Shown in pieces: positions 7,756 to 16,480 of a stretch of 64,000 nucleotides of DNA (positions are counted from its first letter, which is position 1; each line of letters opens with the position of its first letter). Origin of the DNA: Parafannyhessea umbonata (GTDB lineage: Bacteria; Actinomycetota; Coriobacteriia; Coriobacteriales; Atopobiaceae); contig NZ_FOGP01000006.1 of the NCBI RefSeq assembly GCF_900111255.1, forward strand, positions 1 through 64,000, written 5' to 3'. The notes beneath the pieces were generated by a model. That model had not been told where the DNA came from, ran no database searches, and saw only the letters and a program-made list of their open reading frames with translations. Both the position numbers and the translations under genes were made by a program.

Positions 7756-8220
7756 CTATGCCTCCTGCTGCGGGACGACCCTCACGACATCGCCCGCACG
7801 CACCTCTCCGTCGCGGACGACCACGCAGAAGATGCCCTCGGTGGGCATGACGCACATGCCCGTGATACGTCTGATCTCGCAGTCGTTGTGGCAGGTCTTG
7901 CCAATCTGCGTGACGACTAGGCGTGCGCTTCCCGCGTCGAGTGTGGTGCCGACGGGAAGCCCCTTGAGGTCCATACCCCTGACCAGGATGTTCTCGGCAA
8001 AGTCGCCCGCGTTGAGCTCGAGCCCGCGCTCGCGCATAGTGTCCACGGCCTCGTCGGGCAGAAGGCTCACCTGGCGGTGCCACCTGCCGGCATGCGCATC
8101 GCCCTCGATGCCCAAGCCCACGCGCAGGCGAAGCGCCTCGACCGGCTTCTTGCGGGTGCCCTTCTTGGTGCTGACGCAGGTGGCGACGACGCTCCCCTGC
8201 CCTGTGACGTCCTTCTCCAT
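7756..8220 (-). CDS. MOSC-domain protein
   Basis: The 154-residue product begins MEKDVTGQGSVVATCVST at the ATG at 8220, 2 nt after the moaC stop. It is a stand-alone MOSC domain (GLGIEGDAHAGRWHRQVSLL at residues 34-53; FAENILVRGMDL around 78; TQIGKTCH.C around 105-111, containing the conserved cysteine). MOSC proteins bind molybdenum cofactor or carry sulfur; stand-alone ones in moa operons are thought to act in cofactor delivery or sulfuration. The 67-nt gap before the moeA-like gene holds a small GC hairpin (GGGCGCG/CGCGCCC). Confidence 0.88.
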   Translation of the reverse strand: MEKDVTGQGSVVATCVSTKKGTRKKPVEALRLRVGLGIEGDAHAGRWHRQVSLLPDEAVDTMRERGLELNAGDFAENILVRGMDLKGLPVGTTLDAGSARLVVTQIGKTCHNDCEIRRITGMCVMPTEGIFCVVVRDGEVRAGDVVRVVPQQEA

Positions 8221-8222
8221 CG

Positions 8223-8699
8223 CTACCTCTCCTCGTCTCTCACGAAGTGCCCGCTCTTGCCGCCGTCCTTCTCGGCGAGGCAGACCCTCTGGATCACCAT
8301 GTCGCGCTGGACGGCCTTGGCCATGTCGTAGATCGTCAGGCACGCGACCGAACAGGCCGTGAGCGCCTCCATCTCGACGCCCGTCTCGCCCTTGCAGCGG
8401 CAGGTCGACTCGACCGCTATGCCGTCGTCCTCCCAGGCGAAGCGGATGTCCACACCCGTCAGCTGGATGGGATGGCACATGGGAACGAGCTCCCAGGTGC
8501 GCTTGGCCGCCATGATGCCAGCCACCTGGGCGACGGCGAGCACGTCGCCCTTCTTGATGCCGCCCGTGCGGATGAGCCCGAGCGTCTGGGACGTCATGCA
8601 CACCTTGCCCGTCGCGCGCGCCATGCGCTGCGTCTGGTCCTTGGCCGAGACGTCCACCATACGTGCACGCCCCTGCTCGTTGAAGTGGGTGAGCTCCAT
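8223..8699 (-). CDS. moaC: cyclic pyranopterin monophosphate synthase
   Basis: The 158-residue protein has the MoaC signatures [13 protein letters not shown] (about residues 73-85), [21 protein letters not shown] (about 107-127) and KDGGKSGHF at the C-terminus. It converts the MoaA product into cyclic pyranopterin monophosphate. The ATG at 8699 lies 6 nt after GGAGG; the ATG at 8705 would abut the binding site and is rejected. It begins 2 nt after the moaA stop. Confidence 0.95.
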   Translation of the reverse strand: MELTHFNEQGRARMVDVSAKDQTQRMARATGKVCMTSQTLGLIRTGGIKKGDVLAVAQVAGIMAAKRTWELVPMCHPIQLTGVDIRFAWEDDGIAVESTCRCKGETGVEMEALTACSVACLTIYDMAKAVQRDMVIQRVCLAEKDGGKSGHFVRDEER

Positions 8700-8701
8700 G
8701 C

Positions 8702-9649
8702 TCATCCTCCTATCCTGCTCATGCCGCGGGCCGAGTCGCTCGCGTGCGTCTGGTCAATGTTGGAGCGCCGGGGCTTGTGCATGATCGCCTGGCGCAGCGC
8801 CTGCTCGAGCGCCTCGCCGTGCAGCCCGCGCAGGGGGATCTCCTCCGCGGAGTGCAGGCAGGGCTTGAGCCTTCCCTCGGCCGAGAGGCGGATGCGGTCG
8901 CAGCCGGCGCAGAACTTGTGCGACACCGGGCGGATGAGCCCGACCGTCCCCTTCCAGCCCGGCACGCGGTAGAGCTCCGCGACGCCCTGGGTGCCCGCGG
9001 GCACGGCGCCCGGCAGCTGCAGGAGCACCTCATCGGCCGGCACGAAGCGCGAGCGGGGCCAGGCCGCGCACTCCCCCATGCGCATGAGCTCGATGAACCT
9101 CACGCTCATGGGGCGGTCCTTGGCGAGCGACGCCAGCGGGAGAATGCCCGCGTCGTTCACGCCGCCCATCAGCACGCAGTCGACCTTCGTATCGGCAAAT
9201 CCCGCGCGCTCGAGCGCGGCGAGCCCGGCAAGCGCGTCCTCAAGCCTCCCAACGCGCGTGATCTTGCGGTAGAGCACGGGATCCAGGGTGTCGAGGCTCA
9301 CGTTGACGCGCGTGAGACCCGCCTCCCTGAGGGGCGCGGCCAGAGGCGCCAGCAGCGTCCCGTTGGTGGTCATGTCCACCTCTTCGATGCCCGGGACGGC
9401 CGCGATCATGCGAACGAGCTCGACGACGTCCTGCCGCACCAGGGGCTCGCCGCCGGTAAGGCGCACCTTGCGCACGCCCAGCCGCGCAGAGGCGGCCACG
9501 ACCTCAGTGAGCTCCTCGAAGCTCATGAGGTCATCATGGTCGAGCATGGGCACGCCGCAGCCGGGCATGCAGTAGACGCAGCGGCAGTTGCACCTGTCCG
9601 TCACCGAGACGCGCAGGTACCGGATGTTCCTTCCGTATCCGTCAATCAT
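8702..9649 (-). CDS. moaA: GTP 3',8-cyclase (radical SAM)
   Basis: A 315-residue radical SAM enzyme for the first step of molybdopterin synthesis. The radical SAM cluster motif is [13 protein letters not shown] (about residues 19-31), followed by TGGEPLVR (about 66), and the C-terminal second cluster [18 protein letters not shown] (about 259-276). Length and order match MoaA. Its ATG overlaps the modC stop (ATGA), so the two are translationally coupled. Confidence 0.96.
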   Translation of the reverse strand: MIDGYGRNIRYLRVSVTDRCNCRCVYCMPGCGVPMLDHDDLMSFEELTEVVAASARLGVRKVRLTGGEPLVRQDVVELVRMIAAVPGIEEVDMTTNGTLLAPLAAPLREAGLTRVNVSLDTLDPVLYRKITRVGRLEDALAGLAALERAGFADTKVDCVLMGGVNDAGILPLASLAKDRPMSVRFIELMRMGECAAWPRSRFVPADEVLLQLPGAVPAGTQGVAELYRVPGWKGTVGLIRPVSHKFCAGCDRIRLSAEGRLKPCLHSAEEIPLRGLHGEALEQALRQAIMHKPRRSNIDQTHASDSARGMSRIGG

Positions 9650-10776
9650 GGTGCCGGAACCTCCTTCATCGCTTCGGCCCGAGCGTCGTCCGTCAGGGGC
9701 ATCACGTCGGCGGGGGCCACGGCGAGGCAGACGCGACCGTCCGCCCCAAGCCCCTCCCTGACCGAGCGCCACTCCCCCTTCTGCAGCTCCCAGCGAAGGC
9801 TTCCGCCCCCGGGAGTCCTCACCATGACAATCGTCGAGAACGTGCTCTCGATCACGCGCTCGACGGCGCCGGCGATGAGATTCTTCTCGCCCGCCCGCCC
9901 CGCAGTCAAGGAGGACGTGGCCACGCCCTCGGGACAGTGCCTCAGGTAGTGGGCCCTGATGCCCGCGTGCGTGGCATTCCGCACGGGAAGCGTCGTGCGC
10001 AGGGTCACGCCCCAGTCCTCGCAGCGCAGAAGCCCCTCGCCGCGGGGAGCCGCGCGCGAGACGTTTTTGCAGCCCGAGATGAGCGCCGCGGCGAGCGTCC
10101 GGGGAGCCTCAAAGAGCTCGCGGATGCCGATGCGCGGCTCCCCGCGGCCGTCCGAGATGACGCAGACCGTGTCGCAGAGGCGGTAGACCTCGTCACGGTT
10201 GTGCGAGACGAGCACGACCTCGCCGCCGAACGCCCCCAGCGTGTCCGCGAGCTCCATCTCGAGCTGCCAGCGCAGGTAGCCGTCGAGGGCCGAGAACGGC
10301 TCGTCGAGCAAGATGACGTCCGGCCGGCTGACCAGGATGCGGGCCATGGCGCAGCGCTGTTGCTGACCGCCGGAGAGCTCGGCAGGGCGATGTCCCTCGA
10401 GCCCCTCGAGGCGCATGCGGCGGATTGCGTCGCGCGCCGCGGCCTCACGCTGGTCGCGCGGAAGCGCGTGGGCCGCGGCGAGGACGTTCTTCCAGACGGA
10501 CATGTTTGGGAACAACGCGTAGTTCTGAAACAGGTAGCCCACGTGGCGCTCCTGCGGCGGAAGGTCGACGCGCGCGCTCGAGTCGAACAGGACGCGGCCG
10601 TCCAGCACGATGCGTCCGCTGTCGGGGCGCTCGACCCCCGCGATGCACTTGAGGGTCATCGACTTGCCGCAGCCCGAGGGTCCCAGCAGGGCCAACACGC
10701 CCGCGTCCTGGGTGTCGAAGGAGACCTCGAGGGCGAAGTCGCCCAGGCGCTTGCGAATGTCTACGCTCAGCGACAT
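9646..10776 (-). CDS. modC: molybdate ABC transporter ATP-binding protein
   Basis: 376 residues with Walker A GPSGCGKS (about 33-40), Q-loop FQNYALFP, signature LSGGQQQR (about 127), Walker B VILLDEPFSALD and the switch VSHNRDE. The C-terminal ~120 residues form a regulatory region of the TOBE/mop position, though it is divergent. The ATG overlaps the modB stop by one base (TGATG). It energises molybdate import with ModB and ModA. Confidence 0.92.
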   Translation of the reverse strand: MSLSVDIRKRLGDFALEVSFDTQDAGVLALLGPSGCGKSMTLKCIAGVERPDSGRIVLDGRVLFDSSARVDLPPQERHVGYLFQNYALFPNMSVWKNVLAAAHALPRDQREAAARDAIRRMRLEGLEGHRPAELSGGQQQRCAMARILVSRPDVILLDEPFSALDGYLRWQLEMELADTLGAFGGEVVLVSHNRDEVYRLCDTVCVISDGRGEPRIGIRELFEAPRTLAAALISGCKNVSRAAPRGEGLLRCEDWGVTLRTTLPVRNATHAGIRAHYLRHCPEGVATSSLTAGRAGEKNLIAGAVERVIESTFSTIVMVRTPGGGSLRWELQKGEWRSVREGLGADGRVCLAVAPADVMPLTDDARAEAMKEVPAP

Positions 10777-11471
10777 CAGCCCACGCTCCTTCGACGAACG
10801 CGCGGGGCGGCGCCCTCGCGCTGGCGTGCCTCGAACATATTCATCGCGATCAGGACCACGGCCGAGATCGCAAGGTTGACCAGCACCCACTGTAGGGCGA
10901 GCGCATCATCACCCGTGCGCCACAGCTGGTAGACCGTCGTGGAGACCGTGGCTGTGCTGCCAGGCGTGTAGCCGGCGATCATCGAGGTGGCTCCGTACTC
11001 GCCCAGCGCGCGAGCGAAGGCCAGGACCGAGCCGGCCACGATGCCCTGGCGGCAGCACGGCAGCTTGACGCGCCAGAACACCCAGGCGTCGGACCTGCCC
11101 AGGGTGCGAGCGGCGTCCGCCAGGGTCTGGTCGAACGACTCGAAGGCCCCGCGCGCGGTGCGGTACATCAGCGGGAAGCTGACCACGACCGTCGCGAAGA
11201 CCGCCGCGTACCACACCATTGTGAGCTTGATGGAGAAGGTCTCCATGAACCACAGACCCAAGGGGCGTCGTGGGCCCAGCATCAAGAGGAGCAGGTAGCC
11301 CACGACCGTGGGCGGCAGCACCAGCGGCAGGGTGAGGACGACGTCGAGGACGGCCCTCACCCCGCGCGGCGCGCGTGCCACGTGGTTGGCGAGCCAGATG
11401 CCCGCAAGGAACACGACAACCGTCGAGACGGCCGCTATGCGAAGCGAGTTGAGGAGCGGATACCAATCCAT
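10776..11471 (-). CDS. modB: molybdate ABC transporter permease
   Basis: A 231-residue membrane protein with about five hydrophobic helices and the ModB/EAA-loop landmark ALGEYGATSMIAGYTPG near residue 153. The ATG at 11471 gives a start MDWYPLLNSLRIA typical for ModB; the ribosome binding site is weak (GAGG, 11 nt upstream), consistent with coupling to modA, whose stop is 20 nt upstream. Confidence 0.93.
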   Translation of the reverse strand: MDWYPLLNSLRIAAVSTVVVFLAGIWLANHVARAPRGVRAVLDVVLTLPLVLPPTVVGYLLLLMLGPRRPLGLWFMETFSIKLTMVWYAAVFATVVVSFPLMYRTARGAFESFDQTLADAARTLGRSDAWVFWRVKLPCCRQGIVAGSVLAFARALGEYGATSMIAGYTPGSTATVSTTVYQLWRTGDDALALQWVLVNLAISAVVLIAMNMFEARQREGAAPRVRRRSVG

Positions 11472-11490
11472 GGGAGGCGTGACCTCAGCG

Positions 11491-12375
11491 CTATGCGTTG
11501 GCAAGCGGGGTGAAGCCGACCTCCTCGAAGCACGAACTCGCATCGGAGGTCTTGAGGAACTCGAGGAAGCTCTTGGCGAGCTCGGGCTGCTTGGAGCCCT
11601 TGAGCACGGCCACCGGGTAGACCACGCGGCCGCACATCTCCTCAGTTGCCTCGTCGACCATGTCGAGCTTCGCGGAGGTGGCGTCGGTCTTGTAGATGAC
11701 GCCGCAGTCGACGGCGGCCTCGCTCACCTGCGTGGTGACCTCCTTCACGTTCGTGCCGTAGGTGATGCAGCCGGCACTTGCGAGTTCAGCCTCGTCGAGC
11801 TTGTAGTACGCGAGGATCTTCTGGGTGTACTGGCCCACGGGAACGTCGGAGTTGCCCATGCCCAGCAGGAGCTCATGGGAGCCGAGCATCTTGGCCATGT
11901 TGTCGAAGTTCTGGACGCCCTTGGGGTTGGCGTTCGGGACGCAGAGCGTGACCTTGTTCTCGAGGATGTCGAAGCGCGTGTCATGGTCGACGAAGTCGAG
12001 GCCCTCGTCGTTGTCCTTGGTCGCCTTCGCGTCCAGCTGGTTCATCTGGAGCTGTCCGGCCGAGATGAAGACGTCGCAGTCCGCGCCCTCCTGAATCTGG
12101 GTCTTGAGGGTGCCCGAGGAATCGAAGTTGAACGTGACGTCGACGTTCGCATTCTGCTGCTTGAAGATGTCGGCCGCCTTGGTGAGCGACTCGGTCATCG
12201 AGGCTGCGGCGAAGACGGTGAGCGTACCGCCCTCCTGGGACTTCGCGGAGCCCTCGTCCTCGACCTTCTGGTCGCCCTTGGTGCCGCCGCAGGCCATGAG
12301 GCCCAGCGAGCTTGCCGCCACTCCCATCGCGCCCACGAACGTGCGTCTGGTGCAGGAACTCTTCTGCTCTGACAT
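11491..12375 (-). CDS. modA: molybdate-binding lipoprotein
   Basis: The 294-residue product carries a twin-arginine-like signal (CTRRTFVGAMGVAASS) ending in a lipobox (LMACGG, Cys about residue 29), then a periplasmic-type ModA fold: FAAASMTESLTKAADIF, SSGTLKTQIQEGADCDVFISAG, and DCGVIYKTDA near the C-terminal lobe. These are classic ModA landmarks. It would be anchored outside the membrane and feed molybdate to ModBC. It is the first gene of the mod-moa operon. Confidence 0.94.
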   Translation of the reverse strand: MSEQKSSCTRRTFVGAMGVAASSLGLMACGGTKGDQKVEDEGSAKSQEGGTLTVFAAASMTESLTKAADIFKQQNANVDVTFNFDSSGTLKTQIQEGADCDVFISAGQLQMNQLDAKATKDNDEGLDFVDHDTRFDILENKVTLCVPNANPKGVQNFDNMAKMLGSHELLLGMGNSDVPVGQYTQKILAYYKLDEAELASAGCITYGTNVKEVTTQVSEAAVDCGVIYKTDATSAKLDMVDEATEEMCGRVVYPVAVLKGSKQPELAKSFLEFLKTSDASSCFEEVGFTPLANA

Positions 12376-12654
12376 GACCCGTCTCCTTTGCGATTGTGAT
12401 GCCTATGGTGTTGGGCTTAGTCCCCTGGCTGGAGCCAGCTCGAACAACCGTCCCTACGTGCCTGGGGAAGCGGCCATCGCCCTATGCGAAGCCCCCTGTC
12501 GGGTCGAGTCATCGGGGGCGTTGCGTAATGCAGAATATAACGTGCTCTGACAATTTTTTTGGCAGACTAACAAATTTGCGTGCCAGAGTTCGGCAAACGG
12601 TAAAAACTTGGTAACGAAGTCGCGGCCTCGTATTGGAACGATATGACCACGCGG
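12376..12654 (-). promoter_or_regulatory. modA promoter and structured leader with ModE-like box
   Basis: No gene is seen here. On the minus strand the region holds a ModE-like inverted repeat, CGTTAT-N7-ATTACG (12524-12542, one mismatch), about 150 nt before modA. Downstream of it the leader contains a GC hairpin CTGGC-TCCA-GCCAG and a CCCC/GGGG pairing around 12415-12465. I could not match it to the molybdenum-cofactor riboswitch consensus. A GTTAGTC half-site (12565-12571) resembles half of the palindrome found upstream of the purine operons. Confidence 0.4.
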
Positions 12655-13725
12655 CTAGCAGGCGGCGTGCGAGGCCTGGTGCGGCCTGACGGGACGCAGC
12701 TCGGCGCGGGCGCGAATCATCTCAGCCGCAATGGAGATGGCAATCTCGGGAGGCGTGACGGCCAGGATGTCATCACCAATGGGAAGGTGGACCGAGTCGA
12801 GCCACTCCTTCGACACGCCGCGCTCGGCAAGCGTCTTGCGGGCGAGCCCCGCCTTCCGCCGGCTGCCGATGCAGCCGACGTAGGCAGGCCGGATGGGAGC
12901 AAGCTGCTCGAGGACGTCGATGTCCCAGGCGTGGCCGTGCGTGGTCACGACCGCGTAGTCGCGCGAGTGGATATCGACGTAGTCCGCGATGCGCCTGAGG
13001 TCGGCGTGTATGACCTTCTCGGCATGCGGGAAGTCCTTCGGAACCGCGACGCCGGCGCGGTCGTCCAGGATGACGACGCGAAAGCCCACGCTCGCGAGCA
13101 CGGGCGTGAGTGCGCGGCCCACGTGGCCGCCGCCGAAGACGTAGCAGACGGGATCTGCCCCGACCGGCTCGGCAAAGCGATGGCCCGCCTCGTCCCAGGC
13201 GACGTCCTCGCCCAGCAGGGACCCGAAGTCATCGGCGGCACCGTCCGCCGGGCACGAATCGCCCGCAAGCATGACCTCGGGCGTACCCACGACGGGTCCG
13301 GACGTGACGTCGCCGACAGGCCAACGCTCGAGCAGCCATGCGGTGCCCTCGCTGCCCAGGACGTCCGCCAGACGGCGCAGGAGCCCTTCTCGTCCGGCGT
13401 CCCAGCAAGAGATTCCCACCAGGGCGTCGCCACCGCAGGCCATGTCCGTCTTGGCGTGCGTCATCCACTCGAGGGAATCGGGCTCCTCCCCGGCCAGCAC
13501 GCGGCGGCAGCGCTCCTGCGCCATGAGCTCGATCTGCCCGCCGCCAACGGTGCCCAGCCAGCTGCCGTCCTCGATCAGCGCCATGCGGGCGCTCGCGCCG
13601 CGCGGCATCGAGCCGTGCGTCGCCAGGATGGTTGCCAGGGCAAAGCGACGGCCCGCCTCGAGCTCGCCCAGAAGGCGGGTGACGAAGGCACGGTCGCGCA
13701 TGGTCTCGTGGGAGTCGGTAAGCAT
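12655..13725 (-). CDS. XdhC/CoxI-family molybdenum hydroxylase maturation factor
   Basis: 356 residues with the N-terminal XdhC/CoxI domain (HGSMPRGASARMALIEDG then GTVGGGQIE, about residues 36-65) and a C-terminal Rossmann domain (CYVFGGGHVGRALTPVLASVG, about 195; YVGCIGSRRK, about 285). This family inserts or sulfurates the Mo cofactor of xanthine dehydrogenase-type enzymes. The ATG at 13725 follows AGAGAGG; the longer reading frame lacks a binding site. It lies 57 nt after yqeB in one operon. Confidence 0.9.
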   Translation of the reverse strand: MLTDSHETMRDRAFVTRLLGELEAGRRFALATILATHGSMPRGASARMALIEDGSWLGTVGGGQIELMAQERCRRVLAGEEPDSLEWMTHAKTDMACGGDALVGISCWDAGREGLLRRLADVLGSEGTAWLLERWPVGDVTSGPVVGTPEVMLAGDSCPADGAADDFGSLLGEDVAWDEAGHRFAEPVGADPVCYVFGGGHVGRALTPVLASVGFRVVILDDRAGVAVPKDFPHAEKVIHADLRRIADYVDIHSRDYAVVTTHGHAWDIDVLEQLAPIRPAYVGCIGSRRKAGLARKTLAERGVSKEWLDSVHLPIGDDILAVTPPEIAISIAAEMIRARAELRPVRPHQASHAAC

Positions 13726-13782
13726 GTGAATCCTCTCTATTGGTGTCGCGGCCGCCATCGGCACGCCACGGTTCGTCGCAGG

Positions 13783-14628
13783 CTAGCGGGAACGTGCGAC
13801 GTCGGCATCGCCCTCGAGGCGCCGCGAGAAGCGCAGGATGGCCTCGAGCACGCCGCCGCCGATGGAGTGGGCCTTGTCCGAGACGGTGAAGCAGTGGCCC
13901 ACCTTGCCGCGCGGGTCGATGTCGCCGGACTTCATGTTCTTCGTAACGTGGCAGCCCCTCTGCAAGAGGCCGCGCAGCACGCCGTCGATGGTCGCGTAGA
14001 GCGGCTCTCCGGCGACCGTGGCGACAAGGTCGCCCTTCTTGACCACGTCGCCGATCTTTGCGACGGGCTCGAACAGGCCGTCGGCGGGCGCGCGCAGCAC
14101 GCGCTCGGTCGAGAAGCCGCCAATGTTGCCGGGGACTCCGGTGTTGGGGATGGCCGAGCCGTCCAGAATCACGCGACCCAGGTAATGGCCGCGCTTGGTC
14201 TCGACAACCGCGTCGCAGTCGGCGCTGGAGCTCGTCCCCGCATGGAAGCCCGGGCCCACGCCGATGACGATGGGTGCCATGTCCTTGGTGGTGCCCAGGT
14301 TGACCTTGGCGAGAATGGCGTCGACCACGACCTCGGGACGGAGCCGTGAAATGCAGGAACCCTCGGGGTCGACAAGCACGGCGATGTCCTTCTTGCCATT
14401 TGCATCCCCACGAGCCACGCGAAGGGCCTCGTCCGCGCCGCGGCAGAGCACGCCCCGGACGCCCTCGACCGTGGCCTCGCCCAGGCGCACGGCCTCGCTG
14501 AAGCACACGGTGCGCCTGACGGAGGTGGGCTCCGCGACGTCGGTCATGACGATGTCGGCCCCGGCACTGTGGAGGCGCACGGCGATGCCAGAGGCCAGAT
14601 CGCCCGCGCCACGAATCACGATCAGCAT
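13783..14628 (-). CDS. yqeB: selenium-dependent molybdenum hydroxylase system protein YqeB
   Basis: The 281-residue protein starts with a Rossmann-like VIRGAGDLASGIAVRLHSAG and contains AILAKVNLGTTKDMAP and IGVGPGFHAG, the landmarks of the YqeB family that defines selenium-dependent molybdenum hydroxylase genomes. Its exact reaction is not known; it is thought to act in selenium cofactor assembly. GAGAAGG precedes the ATG at 14628. It leads the yqeB-XdhC-like pair and is divergent from yqeC. Confidence 0.93.
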   Translation of the reverse strand: MLIVIRGAGDLASGIAVRLHSAGADIVMTDVAEPTSVRRTVCFSEAVRLGEATVEGVRGVLCRGADEALRVARGDANGKKDIAVLVDPEGSCISRLRPEVVVDAILAKVNLGTTKDMAPIVIGVGPGFHAGTSSSADCDAVVETKRGHYLGRVILDGSAIPNTGVPGNIGGFSTERVLRAPADGLFEPVAKIGDVVKKGDLVATVAGEPLYATIDGVLRGLLQRGCHVTKNMKSGDIDPRGKVGHCFTVSDKAHSIGGGVLEAILRFSRRLEGDADVARSR

Positions 14629-14988
14629 GTGATGTCCTTCTCCCCCAACAGACAGGTGCCGCCACGTCGCGCAGACGCGGTGGCGGCCTTGGAAACGGCT
14701 ATGTGATCACATTCTAGGCAAGGACCATCGTTAAGGGGACGACATCTCAAGCGCTGCGATCGTTCCGCAGGAGTCGGCCAGTACGTTTTTCCCACCGGCA
14801 GCCAGTCGGACGCGGCATGGCACCCCGACCCTCGCCACCGGCTGCCTGTCACCGATAACAGTCCGCGGATTCGGTGCGCCATTGTATAACTATTCCAGCT
14901 CCCAAAGGGGGTCTCGCGCGCGGACAGCCCGCAGGGCTCGGCCAGCGGGGACTGCCCGGAGACACATCGACGGAGGAGGGTCGGCGAC
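14629..14988. promoter_or_regulatory. yqeB/yqeC divergent intergenic region with a folded segment
   Basis: No gene is seen in these 360 nt. A nested inverted repeat, GGCAGCC (14797-14803)/GGCTGCC (14840-14846) enclosing GTCGG (14805-14809)/CCGAC (14825-14829), could fold in a yqeC leader RNA. A TATAAC -10-like element lies at 14885-14890 about 100 nt before yqeC. If that is the promoter, the folded segment is upstream of it and not transcribed. The yqeB promoter must lie near 14640-14760, but no clear hexamers are visible. Confidence 0.3.
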
Positions 14989-15702
14989 ATGCAGATTTGC
15001 GATGCGCTCGGGGTCGGACGCGGCATCACCTCGGTCATCGGAGCGGGCGGCAAGTCGACGCTGCTCCAGGTGCTTGTGCAAGAGCTCTCCGGAAGCCGCG
15101 TCCTCACCACGACGACCCGCATGCTCCCCATCGCGGGCATCGAGCTCCTGCTCGACCCCAGCGAGGAGGCGCTCCGGCACGCGTTGGCCGCACGGGGCGC
15201 CGTCTGCGTGGGCTCTCCCACCAGCGAGGCATTCGGGGGCGTCACCAAGCTCGCCGCCCCCGGCCTCCCCCTCCAGACGATCGCAGGACTGGCCGACCAC
15301 GTCTTGGTGGAGGCGGACGGGTCAAGACGCCTCCCCCTCAAGGCGCACGCGGACCACGAGCCCGTCGTTCCCGACGGAAGCCAAAGGACGATCCTGATCC
15401 TGGGGGCCTCGGGACTCGGAAGGCCGGCGGGTGAGGTCGTGCACCGCGCGGGACCGTTCTGCGCGCTCGCCCACTGTGGCGAGAAGGACATGGCCACTCC
15501 GCAGCGAGTCGCCCGCGCCCTGGCGGCGGAGCGCGCGGTCGGAAGGGCACGGGCCGACGTCATCGTCGTCAACCAAGTGGACGACGCGCACGGCGAGCGC
15601 GCCACGCTGGCCCGCGAGCTTGCCGCGGAGCTGCGCGCGCTCGGGGACCAGACGCCCCTGTACGCCGGGTCGATTCTGCACAGACGACTGGAGCGCCTCT
15701 AG
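14989..15702 (+). CDS. yqeC: selenium cofactor biosynthesis protein YqeC
   Basis: A 237-residue P-loop protein: Walker A SVIGAGGKSTLLQVL (about residues 15-29), LTTTTRMLP (about 39), and VLVEADGSRRLPLKAHADHEPVVP (about 104-127). These are signatures of the YqeC family, which is restricted to genomes with selenium-dependent molybdenum hydroxylases. GGAGGAGGG stands 8 nt before the ATG. It is one of very few plus-strand genes in the region and converges on 15712-16389 with a 9-nt gap. Confidence 0.93.
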   Translation: MQICDALGVGRGITSVIGAGGKSTLLQVLVQELSGSRVLTTTTRMLPIAGIELLLDPSEEALRHALAARGAVCVGSPTSEAFGGVTKLAAPGLPLQTIAGLADHVLVEADGSRRLPLKAHADHEPVVPDGSQRTILILGASGLGRPAGEVVHRAGPFCALAHCGEKDMATPQRVARALAAERAVGRARADVIVVNQVDDAHGERATLARELAAELRALGDQTPLYAGSILHRRLERL

Positions 15703-15711
15703 CGCAGCCGC

Positions 15712-16389
15712 CTACGAGACGAAGAAGTGCGCATAGAGCGAGGTGTCGTTGAGCGAGGCGACCATGCGCACCGCCTTGAGCAGCTCGGGGTCGCCCGCGG
15801 CGAGCGGCTCTAGGACCCCCTCGAGGCAGAAGGCGTGCAGCATGCAGGGCAGGTCCGAGCGAAGCTTCTTGACCAGGCTGAAGGCGTCACGCACCTGCGC
15901 GCAGAGGTCATCCGCGGGGTCAAGCGGCAGGAACATGCCGCGCACGGCGAGATTTCGCGACTGGCGCACCAGGCGTGCAAGGCCCTCGCCATCCGTTCCG
16001 TCGAAGCCCTCGGCGCCCTCGGGCGAGAAGCCCGTGCGAACGCGCAGGGCGACGTTCTCCAGATGGCCCCGCGCAAGGCGCGGCCCCGCGAGCTCGTCGA
16101 TCCTTTCGAGGTCGCCAGCATCGCATGCCAGGTAGCGGCAGCGACCGAACGCCGCCTCGAGCTCCTTTTGCGGTGCACGGGCCAAGAGGAACACGTCGCG
16201 GTGGTCGACCTCTCCATGGCAGCCGTCGACTGCCGCAAGGCGCCCCGCAAGGACGCCGCTCTCGCTGCGCGCCAGAAGGCCGCTCGGGAGCGCCTCGTCG
16301 GACGCAACGAGGGGCCGGGCGCCCGTCTGCTGCCGCGCGAGCCACGCGGCAGCCTCGGCATAGCGGTCAGCTCTCACGCTATCCTCCAT
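15712..16389 (-). CDS. uncharacterised protein, possibly PLP-barrel (alanine racemase/decarboxylase)-like
   Basis: I do not recognise a specific family for this 225-residue protein. The segment CRYLACDAGDLERIDELA followed by ENVALRVRTGFSPEGAEGF and LAVRGMFLPLDPADD has the strand-helix rhythm of alanine racemase or PLP-decarboxylase barrels (position-dependent 'lRv.TG...eGf' element). The usual N-terminal PLP lysine motif is not visible, so a degenerate or non-PLP barrel is possible. It starts at the ATG at 16389 and lies 91 nt downstream of the fused xanthine dehydrogenase gene on the same strand. A GC-rich inverted repeat (16399-16408/16416-16424) sits between them without a T-run. Confidence 0.55.
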   Translation of the reverse strand: MEDSVRADRYAEAAAWLARQQTGARPLVASDEALPSGLLARSESGVLAGRLAAVDGCHGEVDHRDVFLLARAPQKELEAAFGRCRYLACDAGDLERIDELAGPRLARGHLENVALRVRTGFSPEGAEGFDGTDGEGLARLVRQSRNLAVRGMFLPLDPADDLCAQVRDAFSLVKKLRSDLPCMLHAFCLEGVLEPLAAGDPELLKAVRMVASLNDTSLYAHFFVS

Positions 16390-16480
16390 TGTTCCGGCGG
16401 GCCCCGCGACGTCACCGCGGGCCCCGCGCTCGTTCGTTCTTCCGATCCGCCGGACACCGGGCAGGCCGGGGCTGATGGCG

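Noticed and set aside
12376-12520. Molybdenum-cofactor riboswitch
   Set aside because: Position is right, but I could not match the conserved core, so it is listed only as a structured leader.
16399-16424. Terminator after the fused xanthine dehydrogenase
   Set aside because: A GC-rich inverted repeat exists but lacks a T-run, and the next gene follows on the same strand.
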